Below are positions 1 through 6,726 of a stretch of 8,780 bases of DNA, piece after piece. A program made the translations under genes and the position numbers. The stretch is from Alphaproteobacteria bacterium. Lineage in GTDB: Bacteria > Pseudomonadota > Alphaproteobacteria > UBA9219. The stretch lies in contig JAGWKW010000051.1 in the NCBI GenBank assembly GCA_028865155.1, forward strand, positions 1 to 8,780, read 5' to 3'. The first letter of the stretch is position 1. Each line of letters begins with the position of its first letter. The notes under the pieces were generated by a model. The model had not been told where the DNA came from, searched no databases, and saw only the letters and a program-made list of their open reading frames with translations.

Positions 1-1
1 C

Positions 2-646
2 ACGCACGCCACGCTTGCCAAATCCGTCAAGGAAACCGACGACGACGGCATCGCACGCGGCAAGCGCGGGCTGAAAAATCTGTGCCTGTCCTACCTGTCG
101 GCGCTCGACGACGCGAAGACTTTCAAATCCGTATTCGCACAAGCGACAAAATCGAAAAACATGACCGACCAGATCGCCGCGCTCGCGATGCTGGCCGAAA
201 GCAAATCGCCGCTGCGCGCACGCGCCTTCAAAGCCTTCGAAAAGAAATGGATCAAAACGCCAACGATCATGGACAAATGGCTGGCCGTGCAGGCAGGCGC
301 GAAACGCCCCGACACGCTTAAAACCGTGCGCGCGCTGCTCAAACATCCTGCCTTCACGCTCAAGAACCCGAACCGTATCTCGGCGCTGATCGGCGTTTTC
401 GCGGCCAATATCGCCGGGTTCCACGCCAAGGACGGTTCCGGCTACCGTTTCGTCGCCGACATGATCCTGCAAATCGACCCGCTCAATCCGCACAGCGCGG
501 CCGGCCTCGCCAAGAATTTCGCGCGCTGGCGCGACTATGACGCGGCGCGGCAGAAGAAGATGAAAGCCGAACTGAAACGCCTTGCAGCGCACAGGAAACT
601 TTCACCTAACACGATGGAGGTTGTCGGCCGCAGCCTGAAAGCGTAA
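2..646 (+). CDS. pepN: Aminopeptidase N (PepN, M1 family), C-terminal part, 5' truncated by window edge
   Basis: The reading frame is open from the first bases of the window and ends at TAA 644-646, giving the last 214 residues of a protein that is normally about 870-890 aa. The visible part is the helical C-terminal domain of the bacterial PepN branch of M1 metallopeptidases. Family-typical stretches are the N-terminal KRGLKNLCLSYL, then NMTDQIAALAML, DKWLAVQA, HPAFTLKNPNR, FHAKDGSGYRF and the WRDYDAARQKKM block near the end. The zinc site (HExxH) and the substrate-binding domain lie upstream, outside the window, so catalysis cannot be checked here. PepN is a cytoplasmic zinc aminopeptidase that removes N-terminal residues from peptides late in protein turnover. 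An internal ATG at 161 is not the true start, because homologous sequence continues upstream of it. The next gene follows within about 35 bp on the same strand. Family assignment is very secure. Confidence 0.95.
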   Translation, partial: THATLAKSVKETDDDGIARGKRGLKNLCLSYLSALDDAKTFKSVFAQATKSKNMTDQIAALAMLAESKSPLRARAFKAFEKKWIKTPTIMDKWLAVQAGAKRPDTLKTVRALLKHPAFTLKNPNRISALIGVFAANIAGFHAKDGSGYRFVADMILQIDPLNPHSAAGLAKNFARWRDYDAARQKKMKAELKRLAAHRKLSPNTMEVVGRSLKA

Positions 647-680
647 GCTGCGTCGTCCACTATTGATTCCGGTTTGGTTC

Positions 681-1232
681 GTGAAAAGTCCGTTTGCTCT
701 CCTCGCTCTTCTATGCGTGCTTTGCGCCACGCCCGCTTATGCGGCGACGCCGGATTATTTAAGCCTCGGCGGCGGCATTTTCGATTTCGACAAACCGCAG
801 AATTCGCGCCGCGCGGTCGATTATCGTGTTGAATACCGCTGGGGCGTCTCGCTTCTGCCGCTCATCGACAAAAGCTTCAACAGCGTCGAACCCTTCATGC
901 AGCTTCACCCGTCGGTCGGTTTCGAAGGCAACGGCAACGGCGCGACCTATCCCGATGCCGGGCTCAATCTCGACATTCCCTTGCTGTGGCACCATGCCAT
1001 CCTGACATGGGGGGAAGCTCTCGGTCTTTGGGGCCGGGGCAACGATCCGCGCTATCTCGGCTCGGCTCTTGAATTCCGTTCGCAGGTAGAGGTCGGCTGG
1101 CAGTTCGACAACGGCCTGCGCGCAACTGCCTATATCAGCCACCTTTCCAACGCCCATATTGTCAAGACCAATCCGGGTGCGGAAATCGTCGGCGCCTATC
1201 TGCAAATCCCCGTATCGGACCTGACGAAGTGA
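681..1232 (+). CDS. pagL: PagL-like lipid A 3-O-deacylase (acyloxyacyl hydrolase family), outer membrane
   Basis: This is a small outer-membrane beta-barrel protein with an N-terminal signal peptide: K, a hydrophobic Leu/Ala/Cys core, then TPAYA-A as the likely cleavage site. PagL enzymes remove the 3-position acyl chain of lipid A, which alters envelope properties and immune recognition. The C-terminal third matches the PagL family: GSALEFRSQVEVGWQFDNG, then an SHLSNA motif and NPGAE. Counted from TTG 663, the candidate catalytic triad is H160, S162 and E174. The H-x-S spacing and the 14-residue His-to-Glu distance are the same as in Pseudomonas PagL (H149/S151/E163). I chose GTG 681 because it gives a compact signal peptide. 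TTG 663 would add six residues, and neither start has a convincing Shine-Dalgarno site. The stop overlaps the lpxI start by 4 bp, so the two are probably co-translated. Lipid A as substrate is inferred from family and neighbour. Confidence 0.85.
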   Translation: MKSPFALLALLCVLCATPAYAATPDYLSLGGGIFDFDKPQNSRRAVDYRVEYRWGVSLLPLIDKSFNSVEPFMQLHPSVGFEGNGNGATYPDAGLNLDIPLLWHHAILTWGEALGLWGRGNDPRYLGSALEFRSQVEVGWQFDNGLRATAYISHLSNAHIVKTNPGAEIVGAYLQIPVSDLTK

Positions 1233-2050
1233 CGAACAGGCCCAAACTCGGCATCATCGCGGGCGGCGGTACCGCGCCATATCGCGTTATCGAAGCCTGC
1301 CGCGCGCAGGGCCGCGCCTTTTTCGTCATCTGCCTCGAAGGACAGGCGGAACAAAATCTGGCGCACGACGCGCCGCATGCGTGGCTGCCGCTCGGCGCTT
1401 TCGGCAAGCTCAAATCCCTGATTGCCGACGAAGGCATCGGCGAACTCGTCATGATCGGGCGCGTCCGCCGCCCTTCTTTGCGCGAGATCAAGCCCGACTT
1501 GCTGGCGATGAAATTCCTGCCCAAAATCGGTTTCGCAAGCGGCGGCGACGACGCTCTGTTGCGCACCATCGGCGAAACCATCGAAGCGGAAACCGGCGCG
1601 CGCATGATCGGCGCGCAGGACATTCTCGGCGGCGTCCTGATGCCCGAGGGAGCTGTGGGCAAAATCGCACCCGACGCAGATGCCGAAAAAGACATCGCGC
1701 GCGGCATAGAAGTCGCACGCCTGCTCGGCCAGGCCGATGTCGGCCAGTCGGTCGTGGTGCAGCAGGGACTCGTCCTCGGCGTCGAGGCTATCGAGGGCAC
1801 TGACGCGCTTCTCGCCCGCTGCAAAACCTTGCGCCGCGACGGCGCCGGCGGCGTCTTGGTCAAAACCGCAAAACCGCAGCAGGACGAACGGTACGACCTG
1901 CCGACGCTCGGCCCCGATACGGTGCTTGCGGTGGCCGCCGCCGGACTGCGCGGCATTGCCGCCGAGGCCGGACGCAGCCTCGTCATCGACTGCGACAAAA
2001 CCCGGCAATTGGCCGATGAAAACGGAATTTTTATCGCGGGAATCCGTTAA
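1229..2050 (+). CDS. lpxI: UDP-2,3-diacylglucosamine pyrophosphatase LpxI (DUF1009)
   Basis: LpxI hydrolyses UDP-2,3-diacylglucosamine to lipid X and UMP at the cytoplasmic face of the inner membrane, the fourth step of lipid A synthesis. It replaces LpxH in most alphaproteobacteria. The protein is 273 aa, a normal full length. It begins with the family signature LGIIAGGGTAPYRVIEACR (residues 7-25). Other LpxI blocks follow: GKLKSLIADEGI, VMIGRVRRPSL, FLPKIGFASGGDDALLR, GARMIGAQDIL, GQSVVVQQGLVLGVEAIEGTD, and the C-terminal LPTLGPDTV and IDCDKTRQLADENGIFIAG. D223, just before LPTLGP, is probably the counterpart of the essential Asp225 of the Caulobacter enzyme; that placement is from memory, not an alignment. 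The GTG start overlaps the pagL stop (GTGA). lpxI usually sits in the fabZ-lpxA-lpxI-lpxB cluster, so its place after pagL is unusual. Confidence 0.95.
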   Translation: MTNRPKLGIIAGGGTAPYRVIEACRAQGRAFFVICLEGQAEQNLAHDAPHAWLPLGAFGKLKSLIADEGIGELVMIGRVRRPSLREIKPDLLAMKFLPKIGFASGGDDALLRTIGETIEAETGARMIGAQDILGGVLMPEGAVGKIAPDADAEKDIARGIEVARLLGQADVGQSVVVQQGLVLGVEAIEGTDALLARCKTLRRDGAGGVLVKTAKPQQDERYDLPTLGPDTVLAVAAAGLRGIAAEAGRSLVIDCDKTRQLADENGIFIAGIR

Positions 2051-2081
2051 TGCCCTCTTCAAAGCCCATAAAAGCCGCGAA

Positions 2082-2097
2082 TTAACCAAAAACTAAC
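2082..2097 (+). promoter_or_regulatory. Possible CtrA-type box upstream of the coupling ATPase gene
   Basis: TTAA, seven bases, then CTAAC resembles the alphaproteobacterial CtrA site TTAA-N7-TTAAC with one mismatch in the second half. It lies in the only gap large enough for a promoter of the downstream gene, about 80 bp before its ATG. AT-rich intergenic DNA produces such matches by chance, so this is a weak call. Confidence 0.2.
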
Positions 2098-2177
2098 GCG
2101 AAACATTCAAGACTAAAGCGCAATTTTCCGTTAAACTGCCTTCATCATTCCGAAGGAAGGCTAAGAGGCGCGCGTTC

Positions 2178-4622
2178 ATGCCTATTATTCTCAAAAAACA
2201 CCAGATGGCGCAGCGCAACTTTTTGCGCGACATCCGCCCGGTGTCGGTGCGCTTCGCCGAATATGTGTCCAAAGGCGAGATCATCGCCGCGGTCGCAGTC
2301 GTCTCGATCATCTCTCTGTTTTCCGGCGACCAGTCCTTCATGGGCTTCATGGATATCGCGGCCGTGTTCCTTTATTTCTATTTCCGCTGGACGCTGAAAA
2401 AATCCTTCACCCTGCCCTTCAAGCTGCCGCGCTACGCCAACATGGCCGACTCCCACAACCCTCCGCCCGGCAAGACGAGCGGCGGGCGTTCCGATGGCAT
2501 CCTGTTCCTCGGCAATGTTTCCGACACGGACGACGACGATTTCCAACGCGAATTATGGCTGACCAACACCGGCGCGCGCACGCACATCCTTTATATCGGC
2601 ACGACCGGTTCGGGCAAAACCGAAGGCCTCAAATCCATGGTCACGAACGCGCTGGCCTGGGGATCGGGTTTTTCCTATACCGACGGTAAAGCGGACACCG
2701 ATCTGTGGGCCGCGCTTTATTCGCTGACGCGCCGCTTCGGCCGCGACGATGACATCCTCGTCCTCAACTATATGACCGGCAACTCGGACGACGGCTCGAC
2801 CTCGAATTCGATGAACCCGTTCTCGAACGGCTCGGCTTCGTACCTTGCCAACCTCGTCGTCAACCTGATGCCGGACGCGGGCGGCGACAACGCCATGTGG
2901 AAGGAGCGCGCCGTCGCGCTCATGTTCGCGCTGATGCCCGCGCTGACTTATAAACGCGACAAGCAGGGCGTGCTGCTCGATGTCGGCGTCGTGCGCGACC
3001 ATCTCGAACTTCAGCCGATCATCCGCCTGTCGCGCGACCAGACCTTGCCCGAGCGCATCATTCTGGGGCTTAAGGGCTATCTGAACACGCTGCCGGGCTT
3101 TGTCGACGCGGCCTTCGACGACGAAGGCAACGAGCGCCCACCCAGCCCCGACCAGCCGATGTACGACCTTCAAGTCGCGCGCCAGCAGCATGGCTATCTG
3201 TCGATGCAGTTCACCCGGTCCATGCAATCCTTGGCCGACGAATACGGCTATATCTTCAAGGCGCAGCTTGCCGACATCGACGTGCTCGACGTCGTTTTGA
3301 ACCGGCGCATCCTGATCGTTCTGATCCCGGCGCTCGAAAAATCCGGCGACGAAGCCGCCAACCTCGGCAAGATCGTGGCTTCGTGCCTCAAGGGCATGAT
3401 GGGTGCCACGCTCGGCAACACCGTCGAAGGCGCATGGGAAACCGCGATCGGCAGCAAGCAGACCTATTCCAACTCCTCCTTCATGACCGTGTTCGACGAA
3501 GTCGGTTACTATACCGCGGCGGGCATGGCCGTCATGGCGGCGCAGGCGCGCTCCCTCGGCTTCTCGCTTGTCTTCGCGACACAGGATCTGCCGTCGATGG
3601 AAAAACGCATCAAGCAGGAAGCCAAATCGATCGTCGGCAACTGCAACCTCAAAATCCTGGGCCGCATCGAAGACCCGACCGACACCAAGGAATTCGTCAC
3701 CCGCCACGGCGGCACGGTCTGGGTCGCGGAAGCCAAAGGTTTCACAGCACCCACCAACACGGTGTCGAGCCTGTTCACGAGCATGCCGTTTTACGACGAC
3801 CGCGGCACCGGCGGCATCAACACCCGCCAGCGCGTCGATTACGACCATCTGCGCGGCCAGCGCGAAGGCGAAGCGCATCTTCTGTTCGGCGACTGGGCTT
3901 GCAAGGCTCAAATGTTCTATGCCGTGCCCGAACGCGCCAAGGCTTTGCGCGTCCACCGCTTCCTGCCGGTGCCAGGCGTCACCAAATCGACCGAGGCGCG
4001 CGACCGCGCGATCCTCGAACTGACCTCGCGCCTCCAGGATCCGGAATGGACGGCCGAAGGCGCGGCCAACGCCGCGCGCGACGTTCCCGAAATCGCGGCC
4101 ATGGCTGCAGCCGTTCAAAAAGCCGGCGACGCAAAACTGTCCCCGATCGAAATGAGCGCGGCCGCCGTGGCATCCGTCGCTCAAATACCGGCGACAAAAT
4201 CGACGACCGACACGCAAGGCGCATCGGCGGCAAAAGCGGCCCGCCCCTCCGGCGGATACGACGATTTCGACATGCCCTCGACGCCCGTCGCCGCCGCCTA
4301 TCAAAGCGAAACGACGGCGGCCGAACGTGCCGCGATCCGCGCGGGCCTGCCTCCATTGCTCGAAGGCGACCAGTTCGCGATCGAGGAAATCGCCCGCGCG
4401 CCGGGCAAACAGGCAGGCGGCACGTCAGGCGGCTATGTCGCGCAAGGCTCGGCCGGCTTCGCAGGCGGAACCGACGCCGACCTGTCGGCGGTCATTCCCG
4501 CGCTGACGGGCGAAGACGAAGTCGCCGACATTTCCGCGGTCGAACTGCCGGAAAATGTCGCGTCCATCCTCGCCCAGTCGGCGAAGAAGCTCAACGAAGG
4601 CCTGCGCGGCAAAACGGATTGA
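2178..4622 (+). CDS. dotL: Type IVB secretion coupling ATPase, DotL/IcmO (TraD/VirD4-like) family
   Basis: This 814-aa protein looks like the type IV coupling ATPase of Dot/Icm (type IVB) systems, which recruits substrates and energises their passage at the inner membrane. Two hydrophobic segments at about residues 34-49 and 54-73 anchor the N terminus. Walker A is GTTGSGKT (141-148), inside the typical context LWLTNTGARTHILYIGTTGSGKTEGLK. Walker B is FMTVFDE (435-441), and the FATQDLPSM motif follows at 466-474. The TDGKADTDLW and IEDPTDTKEF stretches also fit IcmO. From about residue 600 the sequence becomes Ala-rich and low-complexity, ending in an acidic stretch and a short helix-like tail. 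In Legionella DotL (783 aa) the equivalent region binds the IcmS/IcmW/LvgA adaptors. The ATG has an AGAGG Shine-Dalgarno site 9 bp upstream. The flanking genes are lpxI and a DUF541-like gene, and no other secretion component is in the window. The family is secure; operation of a full Dot/Icm system is not shown here. Confidence 0.88.
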   Translation: MPIILKKHQMAQRNFLRDIRPVSVRFAEYVSKGEIIAAVAVVSIISLFSGDQSFMGFMDIAAVFLYFYFRWTLKKSFTLPFKLPRYANMADSHNPPPGKTSGGRSDGILFLGNVSDTDDDDFQRELWLTNTGARTHILYIGTTGSGKTEGLKSMVTNALAWGSGFSYTDGKADTDLWAALYSLTRRFGRDDDILVLNYMTGNSDDGSTSNSMNPFSNGSASYLANLVVNLMPDAGGDNAMWKERAVALMFALMPALTYKRDKQGVLLDVGVVRDHLELQPIIRLSRDQTLPERIILGLKGYLNTLPGFVDAAFDDEGNERPPSPDQPMYDLQVARQQHGYLSMQFTRSMQSLADEYGYIFKAQLADIDVLDVVLNRRILIVLIPALEKSGDEAANLGKIVASCLKGMMGATLGNTVEGAWETAIGSKQTYSNSSFMTVFDEVGYYTAAGMAVMAAQARSLGFSLVFATQDLPSMEKRIKQEAKSIVGNCNLKILGRIEDPTDTKEFVTRHGGTVWVAEAKGFTAPTNTVSSLFTSMPFYDDRGTGGINTRQRVDYDHLRGQREGEAHLLFGDWACKAQMFYAVPERAKALRVHRFLPVPGVTKSTEARDRAILELTSRLQDPEWTAEGAANAARDVPEIAAMAAAVQKAGDAKLSPIEMSAAAVASVAQIPATKSTTDTQGASAAKAARPSGGYDDFDMPSTPVAAAYQSETTAAERAAIRAGLPPLLEGDQFAIEEIARAPGKQAGGTSGGYVAQGSAGFAGGTDADLSAVIPALTGEDEVADISAVELPENVASILAQSAKKLNEGLRGKTD

Positions 4623-4704
4623 TTTCGCGCGTACAGTCCGGCTTTTCCAGCAGCGTCACAGTTTGAAGTAAAGAATCCTGTACACCGCGAGAGGGATGGT
4701 GTTC

Positions 4705-4748
4705 CCCTCCCCTTGCGGGAGGGAGCCTGCCCCGCACTTGATGCGGGG
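4705..4748. repeat. GC-rich intergenic double hairpin element
   Basis: Two perfect stem-loops lie back to back in the gap after the coupling ATPase gene. The first pairs CCCTCCC (4705-4711) with GGGAGGG (4717-4723) around a 5-base loop. The second pairs CCCCGCA (4730-4736) with TGCGGGG (4742-4748), also around 5 bases. The following bases, GGGGCGGGG at 4752-4760, continue the G-rich character. No T-run follows, so it is not a classic intrinsic terminator. Its look is that of a dispersed intergenic palindrome, but only one copy is visible in this window. Confidence 0.6.
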
Positions 4749-4867
4749 TTAGGGGCGGGGTTAGTGATAACCATTTATCCCGACGGTGCAAGAATAGTGA
4801 CGATCTGTGACCCTCTTCTCAATTCCGGCATTCCGGTATAGGCTTGGCTTCCTTTCTTCAACGACGG

Positions 4868-5584
4868 ATGCCCTCCATGTCCTTGCGCCCCCTGCTCGCC
4901 GCCGCCCTTGTCTTCCCGCTCGCCTTCTCTCTCGCCGCCCCGGCCCGCGCCGAGCAAATGCGGCCCGACGACACGGTCACGATGACGCTGTCGGCCGAAA
5001 ACTGGGTCACGACCAAAACCGCGCGCGTCACGCTCAATATCGAAGCGTCGGTCAGCGCCGCGACGGCAGCGCGGATGCGCGCCGACATGCAAAAAGCTGC
5101 CGCCGAAGTCGCCAAAGGCGACTGGCGCCTGACCGGTTTCACCCGCGCGCAGGATCAAACCGGCCTCGACCGCTGGAGCGCGTCCTTCACCGCCCGGCTG
5201 CCCGAAGCCGATCTCGGCGGCTTGACCGAGGCCGCGAAGAAGGTCAGCCGCGCCGGGATGCAGGTCTCCGTCGGCCCGGTCAGCTTCACCCCGACGCTCG
5301 AAGAAACCGAAGCCGCCCGCGCCGCCTTGCGCGCGAAACTTTACAAGGACGCGGAAAGCCAGCTTGCCGCGCTTAACGCTTCCTTGCCGGGCCGCGCCTA
5401 TCGCATCGCGCATATCAGCTTCAACGCCGGCAATCCCCCGTTCCAGCCACGCCCGATGTTCAGGGCGACGATGATGGCGAATGCCGCCCCGCAAGCACCG
5501 GAGAGCGGGATGGAGCGTTCCGAAAAGCTCATGATGAACGCCTACATCACCTATGCCGCGCTGCCGCCCGGCGCGAAACATTAG
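4868..5584 (+). CDS. Exported SIMPL/DUF541-domain-like protein
   Basis: A 238-aa protein begins with a clear Sec signal peptide: Arg, a long Leu/Ala/Phe core (LLAAALVFPLAFSLAA) and PARA-EQ as the cleavage site, so it is probably periplasmic. The mature part resembles the SIMPL (DUF541, YggE-like) fold. It starts with a beta-rich stretch (VTMTLSAENWVTTKTARVTLNIEASV), then an Ala-rich helix. A second alpha/beta half follows, with VSVGPVSFTPTLEETEAARAALRAKLYKDAESQLAAL, like the F-x-E-x-AR helix of that family. The biochemical role of SIMPL proteins is poorly known; YggE has been linked to oxidative stress. ATG 4868 was chosen; ATG 4877 would give an equally good signal peptide, and TTG 4844 only adds a non-signal-like extension. 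No strong ribosome site favours one. The stop overlaps the first base of the following palindrome. Export is secure; the family call is moderate. Confidence 0.6.
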   Translation: MPSMSLRPLLAAALVFPLAFSLAAPARAEQMRPDDTVTMTLSAENWVTTKTARVTLNIEASVSAATAARMRADMQKAAAEVAKGDWRLTGFTRAQDQTGLDRWSASFTARLPEADLGGLTEAAKKVSRAGMQVSVGPVSFTPTLEETEAARAALRAKLYKDAESQLAALNASLPGRAYRIAHISFNAGNPPFQPRPMFRATMMANAAPQAPESGMERSEKLMMNAYITYAALPPGAKH

Positions 5585-5641
5585 AGCAGATCGCGAACGG
5601 TTGATGGCCTCCGGCCATCAACCGTTCGCGTGAATCTGCTC
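5584..5641. repeat. Long palindrome (GAGCAGAT...ATCTGCTC) after the DUF541-like gene
   Basis: An 18-bp perfect stem (5592-5609 with 5613-5630) closes on a 3-base loop. After a 3-base bulge at 5631-5633 the pairing resumes for 8 bp, with GAGCAGAT at 5584-5591 against ATCTGCTC at 5634-5641. It starts on the last base of the upstream stop codon. No T-run follows, so it could end transcription only imperfectly. It more likely represents a palindromic repeat element or an RNA-stabilising hairpin. Confidence 0.8.
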
Positions 5642-5654
5642 GATAAACAAAAAC

Positions 5655-5709
5655 TTAGAGCATTTCCCGCCATCTAAAATACCATCTATTTTTTCGGGAA
5701 ATGCTCTAA
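5655..5709. repeat. Second GAGCA-type palindrome, 15-bp arms
   Basis: Perfect 15-base arms, TTAGAGCATTTCCCG at 5655-5669 and its reverse complement at 5695-5709, flank a 25-base AT-rich centre. The centre carries a direct repeat, CCATCTA at 5670-5676 and again at 5682-5688, offset by 12 bases, and then a run of six T. It lies 13 bp from the previous palindrome and shares its outer GAGCA/TGCTC ends. The layout is like a tiny inverted-repeat element with a small core, but no coding capacity is present. Confidence 0.8.
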
Positions 5710-5725
5710 CGGGTTGCAGGGGTCA

Positions 5726-5739
5726 GAGCATCAATGCTA
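5726..5739. repeat. Small third GAGCAT palindrome
   Basis: GAGCAT at 5726-5731 is followed by CA and then ATGCT at 5734-5738, pairing AGCAT with ATGCT. It repeats the GAGCA opening of the two larger palindromes just upstream. On its own it would be negligible; the shared motif is the reason to list it. Confidence 0.35.
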
Positions 5740-5776
5740 TGCCGTGTAACCCTTTAGTTAAGCATGGCTAGGCTTA

Positions 5777-5782
5777 TATAAT
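5777..5782 (+). promoter_or_regulatory. Perfect TATAAT hexamer overlapping the secF start codon
   Basis: TATAAT spans the A and T of the annotated ATG. If it were a true -10 element, transcription would begin at about 5789, inside the assigned gene. The -35 region 17 bp upstream (TTTAG/TTAGTT) is a poor match to TTGACA. This is either chance or a hint that the start lies slightly downstream. Confidence 0.2.
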
Positions 5783-6692
5783 GTTTTTGCGCCCCCTCAA
5801 CATCATCCCCCACGACACCAAGATCGACTTCGTCGCCAAGCGCTGGTGGGCCTTCAGCGTCACGATCATCCTCGTCCTCGTCACGATCGCGGCCCTGTTC
5901 GTCAAGGGGCTCAATTTCGGCATCGATTTCGAAGGCGGCATTCTGATCGAAGCCAAGGCGGCGCAGACGATCAATATCGCGGCGCTGCGGTCGGAGCTTG
6001 AAAGCCTGCACCTGGGCGAAATCGAACTCCAGCAATTCGGCGCGCCGGACGACGTGCTGATCCGCATCCAGAAGCAGAAGGGCGGCGAATCCGCGCAAAT
6101 GAAGGCAATCGACGCGGTGCGCGCCAAGCTCGGCACCGCCTACGATTACCGCCAAATCCAGGTCGTCGGCCCCACCGTCGGCAAGGAGCTTCTGCATGCC
6201 GGCATCCTCGCCACCATGCTGGCAATGGCGGCGATCTCGGCCTATGTCGCGCTGCGGTTCGAATGGCAATTCGGGCTTGCCGCCCTAATCGCGACATTCC
6301 ATGACGTGCTGACCACGGTCGGGCTTTATTCCGTCCTGCATATCGATTTCAACCTGACGGCGGTTGCGGCTTTGCTGACGCTAGCGGGCTATTCGATCAA
6401 CGACACCGTCGTCGTCTTCGACCGCATCCGCGAAACATTGCGGCGTCAGAAGGCCACCGACCTGCGCGTCATCATCAACGACTCGGTCAACCAGACCCTG
6501 TCGCGCACGACCATGACGGCGGGCACGACCTTGCTTGCGATCCTGCCGCTCGTCTTCATGGGCGGGCCGACGCTGCTGCCGCTTTCGGCGGCGCTGGCCT
6601 GGGGCATTCTGGTCGGCACCTATTCGTCGATCTATGTCGCCGCGGCACTTCTGCTCTACATGCCGCCGCTACGGCGCATGGATACTCGTTAA
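5781..6692 (+). CDS. secF: Protein translocase subunit SecF
   Basis: SecF pairs with SecD in the inner membrane and uses the proton gradient to help pull proteins through SecYEG. The 303-aa protein has the expected plan. TM1 is at about residues 23-40, then FGIDFEGG (47-53), a periplasmic domain of roughly 90 residues, and VVGPTVGKEL (128-137). Five more membrane segments follow. They include FHDVLTTVGLYS (173-184), the hallmark AGYSINDTVVVFDRIRETLR (202-221) and SRTTMTAGTTLLAILPL. Length is normal for a separate SecF. The ATG has no clear Shine-Dalgarno site. The opening LRPLNIIPHDTKIDF resembles the N terminus of alphaproteobacterial SecF proteins, which supports a start near here; TTG 5787 is an alternative. 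secD normally sits directly upstream, but here a DUF541-like gene and palindromes take that place, so secD must be elsewhere or separately encoded. Confidence 0.96.
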   Translation: MFLRPLNIIPHDTKIDFVAKRWWAFSVTIILVLVTIAALFVKGLNFGIDFEGGILIEAKAAQTINIAALRSELESLHLGEIELQQFGAPDDVLIRIQKQKGGESAQMKAIDAVRAKLGTAYDYRQIQVVGPTVGKELLHAGILATMLAMAAISAYVALRFEWQFGLAALIATFHDVLTTVGLYSVLHIDFNLTAVAALLTLAGYSINDTVVVFDRIRETLRRQKATDLRVIINDSVNQTLSRTTMTAGTTLLAILPLVFMGGPTLLPLSAALAWGILVGTYSSIYVAAALLLYMPPLRRMDTR

Positions 6693-6698
6693 AATTTT

Positions 6699-6726
6699 GC
6701 AATGCAGCGATTTTTCGCAATGCAGC
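6699..6726 (+). repeat. Direct repeat GCAATGCAGC x2 after secF
   Basis: GCAATGCAGC occurs at 6699-6708 and again at 6717-6726, an 18-bp step (close to, but not exactly, two helical turns). The second copy is also part of the hairpin that follows. It could be a tandem protein-binding site or simply local duplication. Confidence 0.5.

Noticed and set aside
1196..2089. 297-codon minus-strand open frame opposite lpxI
   Set aside because: It covers lpxI exactly, has no family motifs, and no ribosome site is visible; plus-strand lpxI is certain.
2553..4304. Long 583-codon open frame on the minus strand opposite the coupling ATPase
   Set aside because: It is a GC-rich antisense shadow: the translation is His/Arg/Val-rich with no recognisable domain, and the plus-strand frame carries clear Walker motifs.
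3383..4666. 427-codon plus-strand frame overlapping the coupling ATPase gene
   Set aside because: The product is an Arg/His-rich low-complexity shift-frame product typical of high-GC DNA, with no domain signal.
4831..4846. GTATAG-like -10 box before the DUF541-like gene
   Set aside because: No acceptable -35 hexamer lies at 16-18 bp upstream.
4775..5581. 268-codon minus-strand frame opposite the DUF541-like gene
   Set aside because: It has no signal peptide or motif, while the plus strand has a clear signal peptide and family-like sequence.
5584..5709. CRISPR-like or tRNA-like structure
   Set aside because: The palindromes differ in sequence, no spacers of constant length exist, and no cloverleaf or anticodon arm can be drawn.
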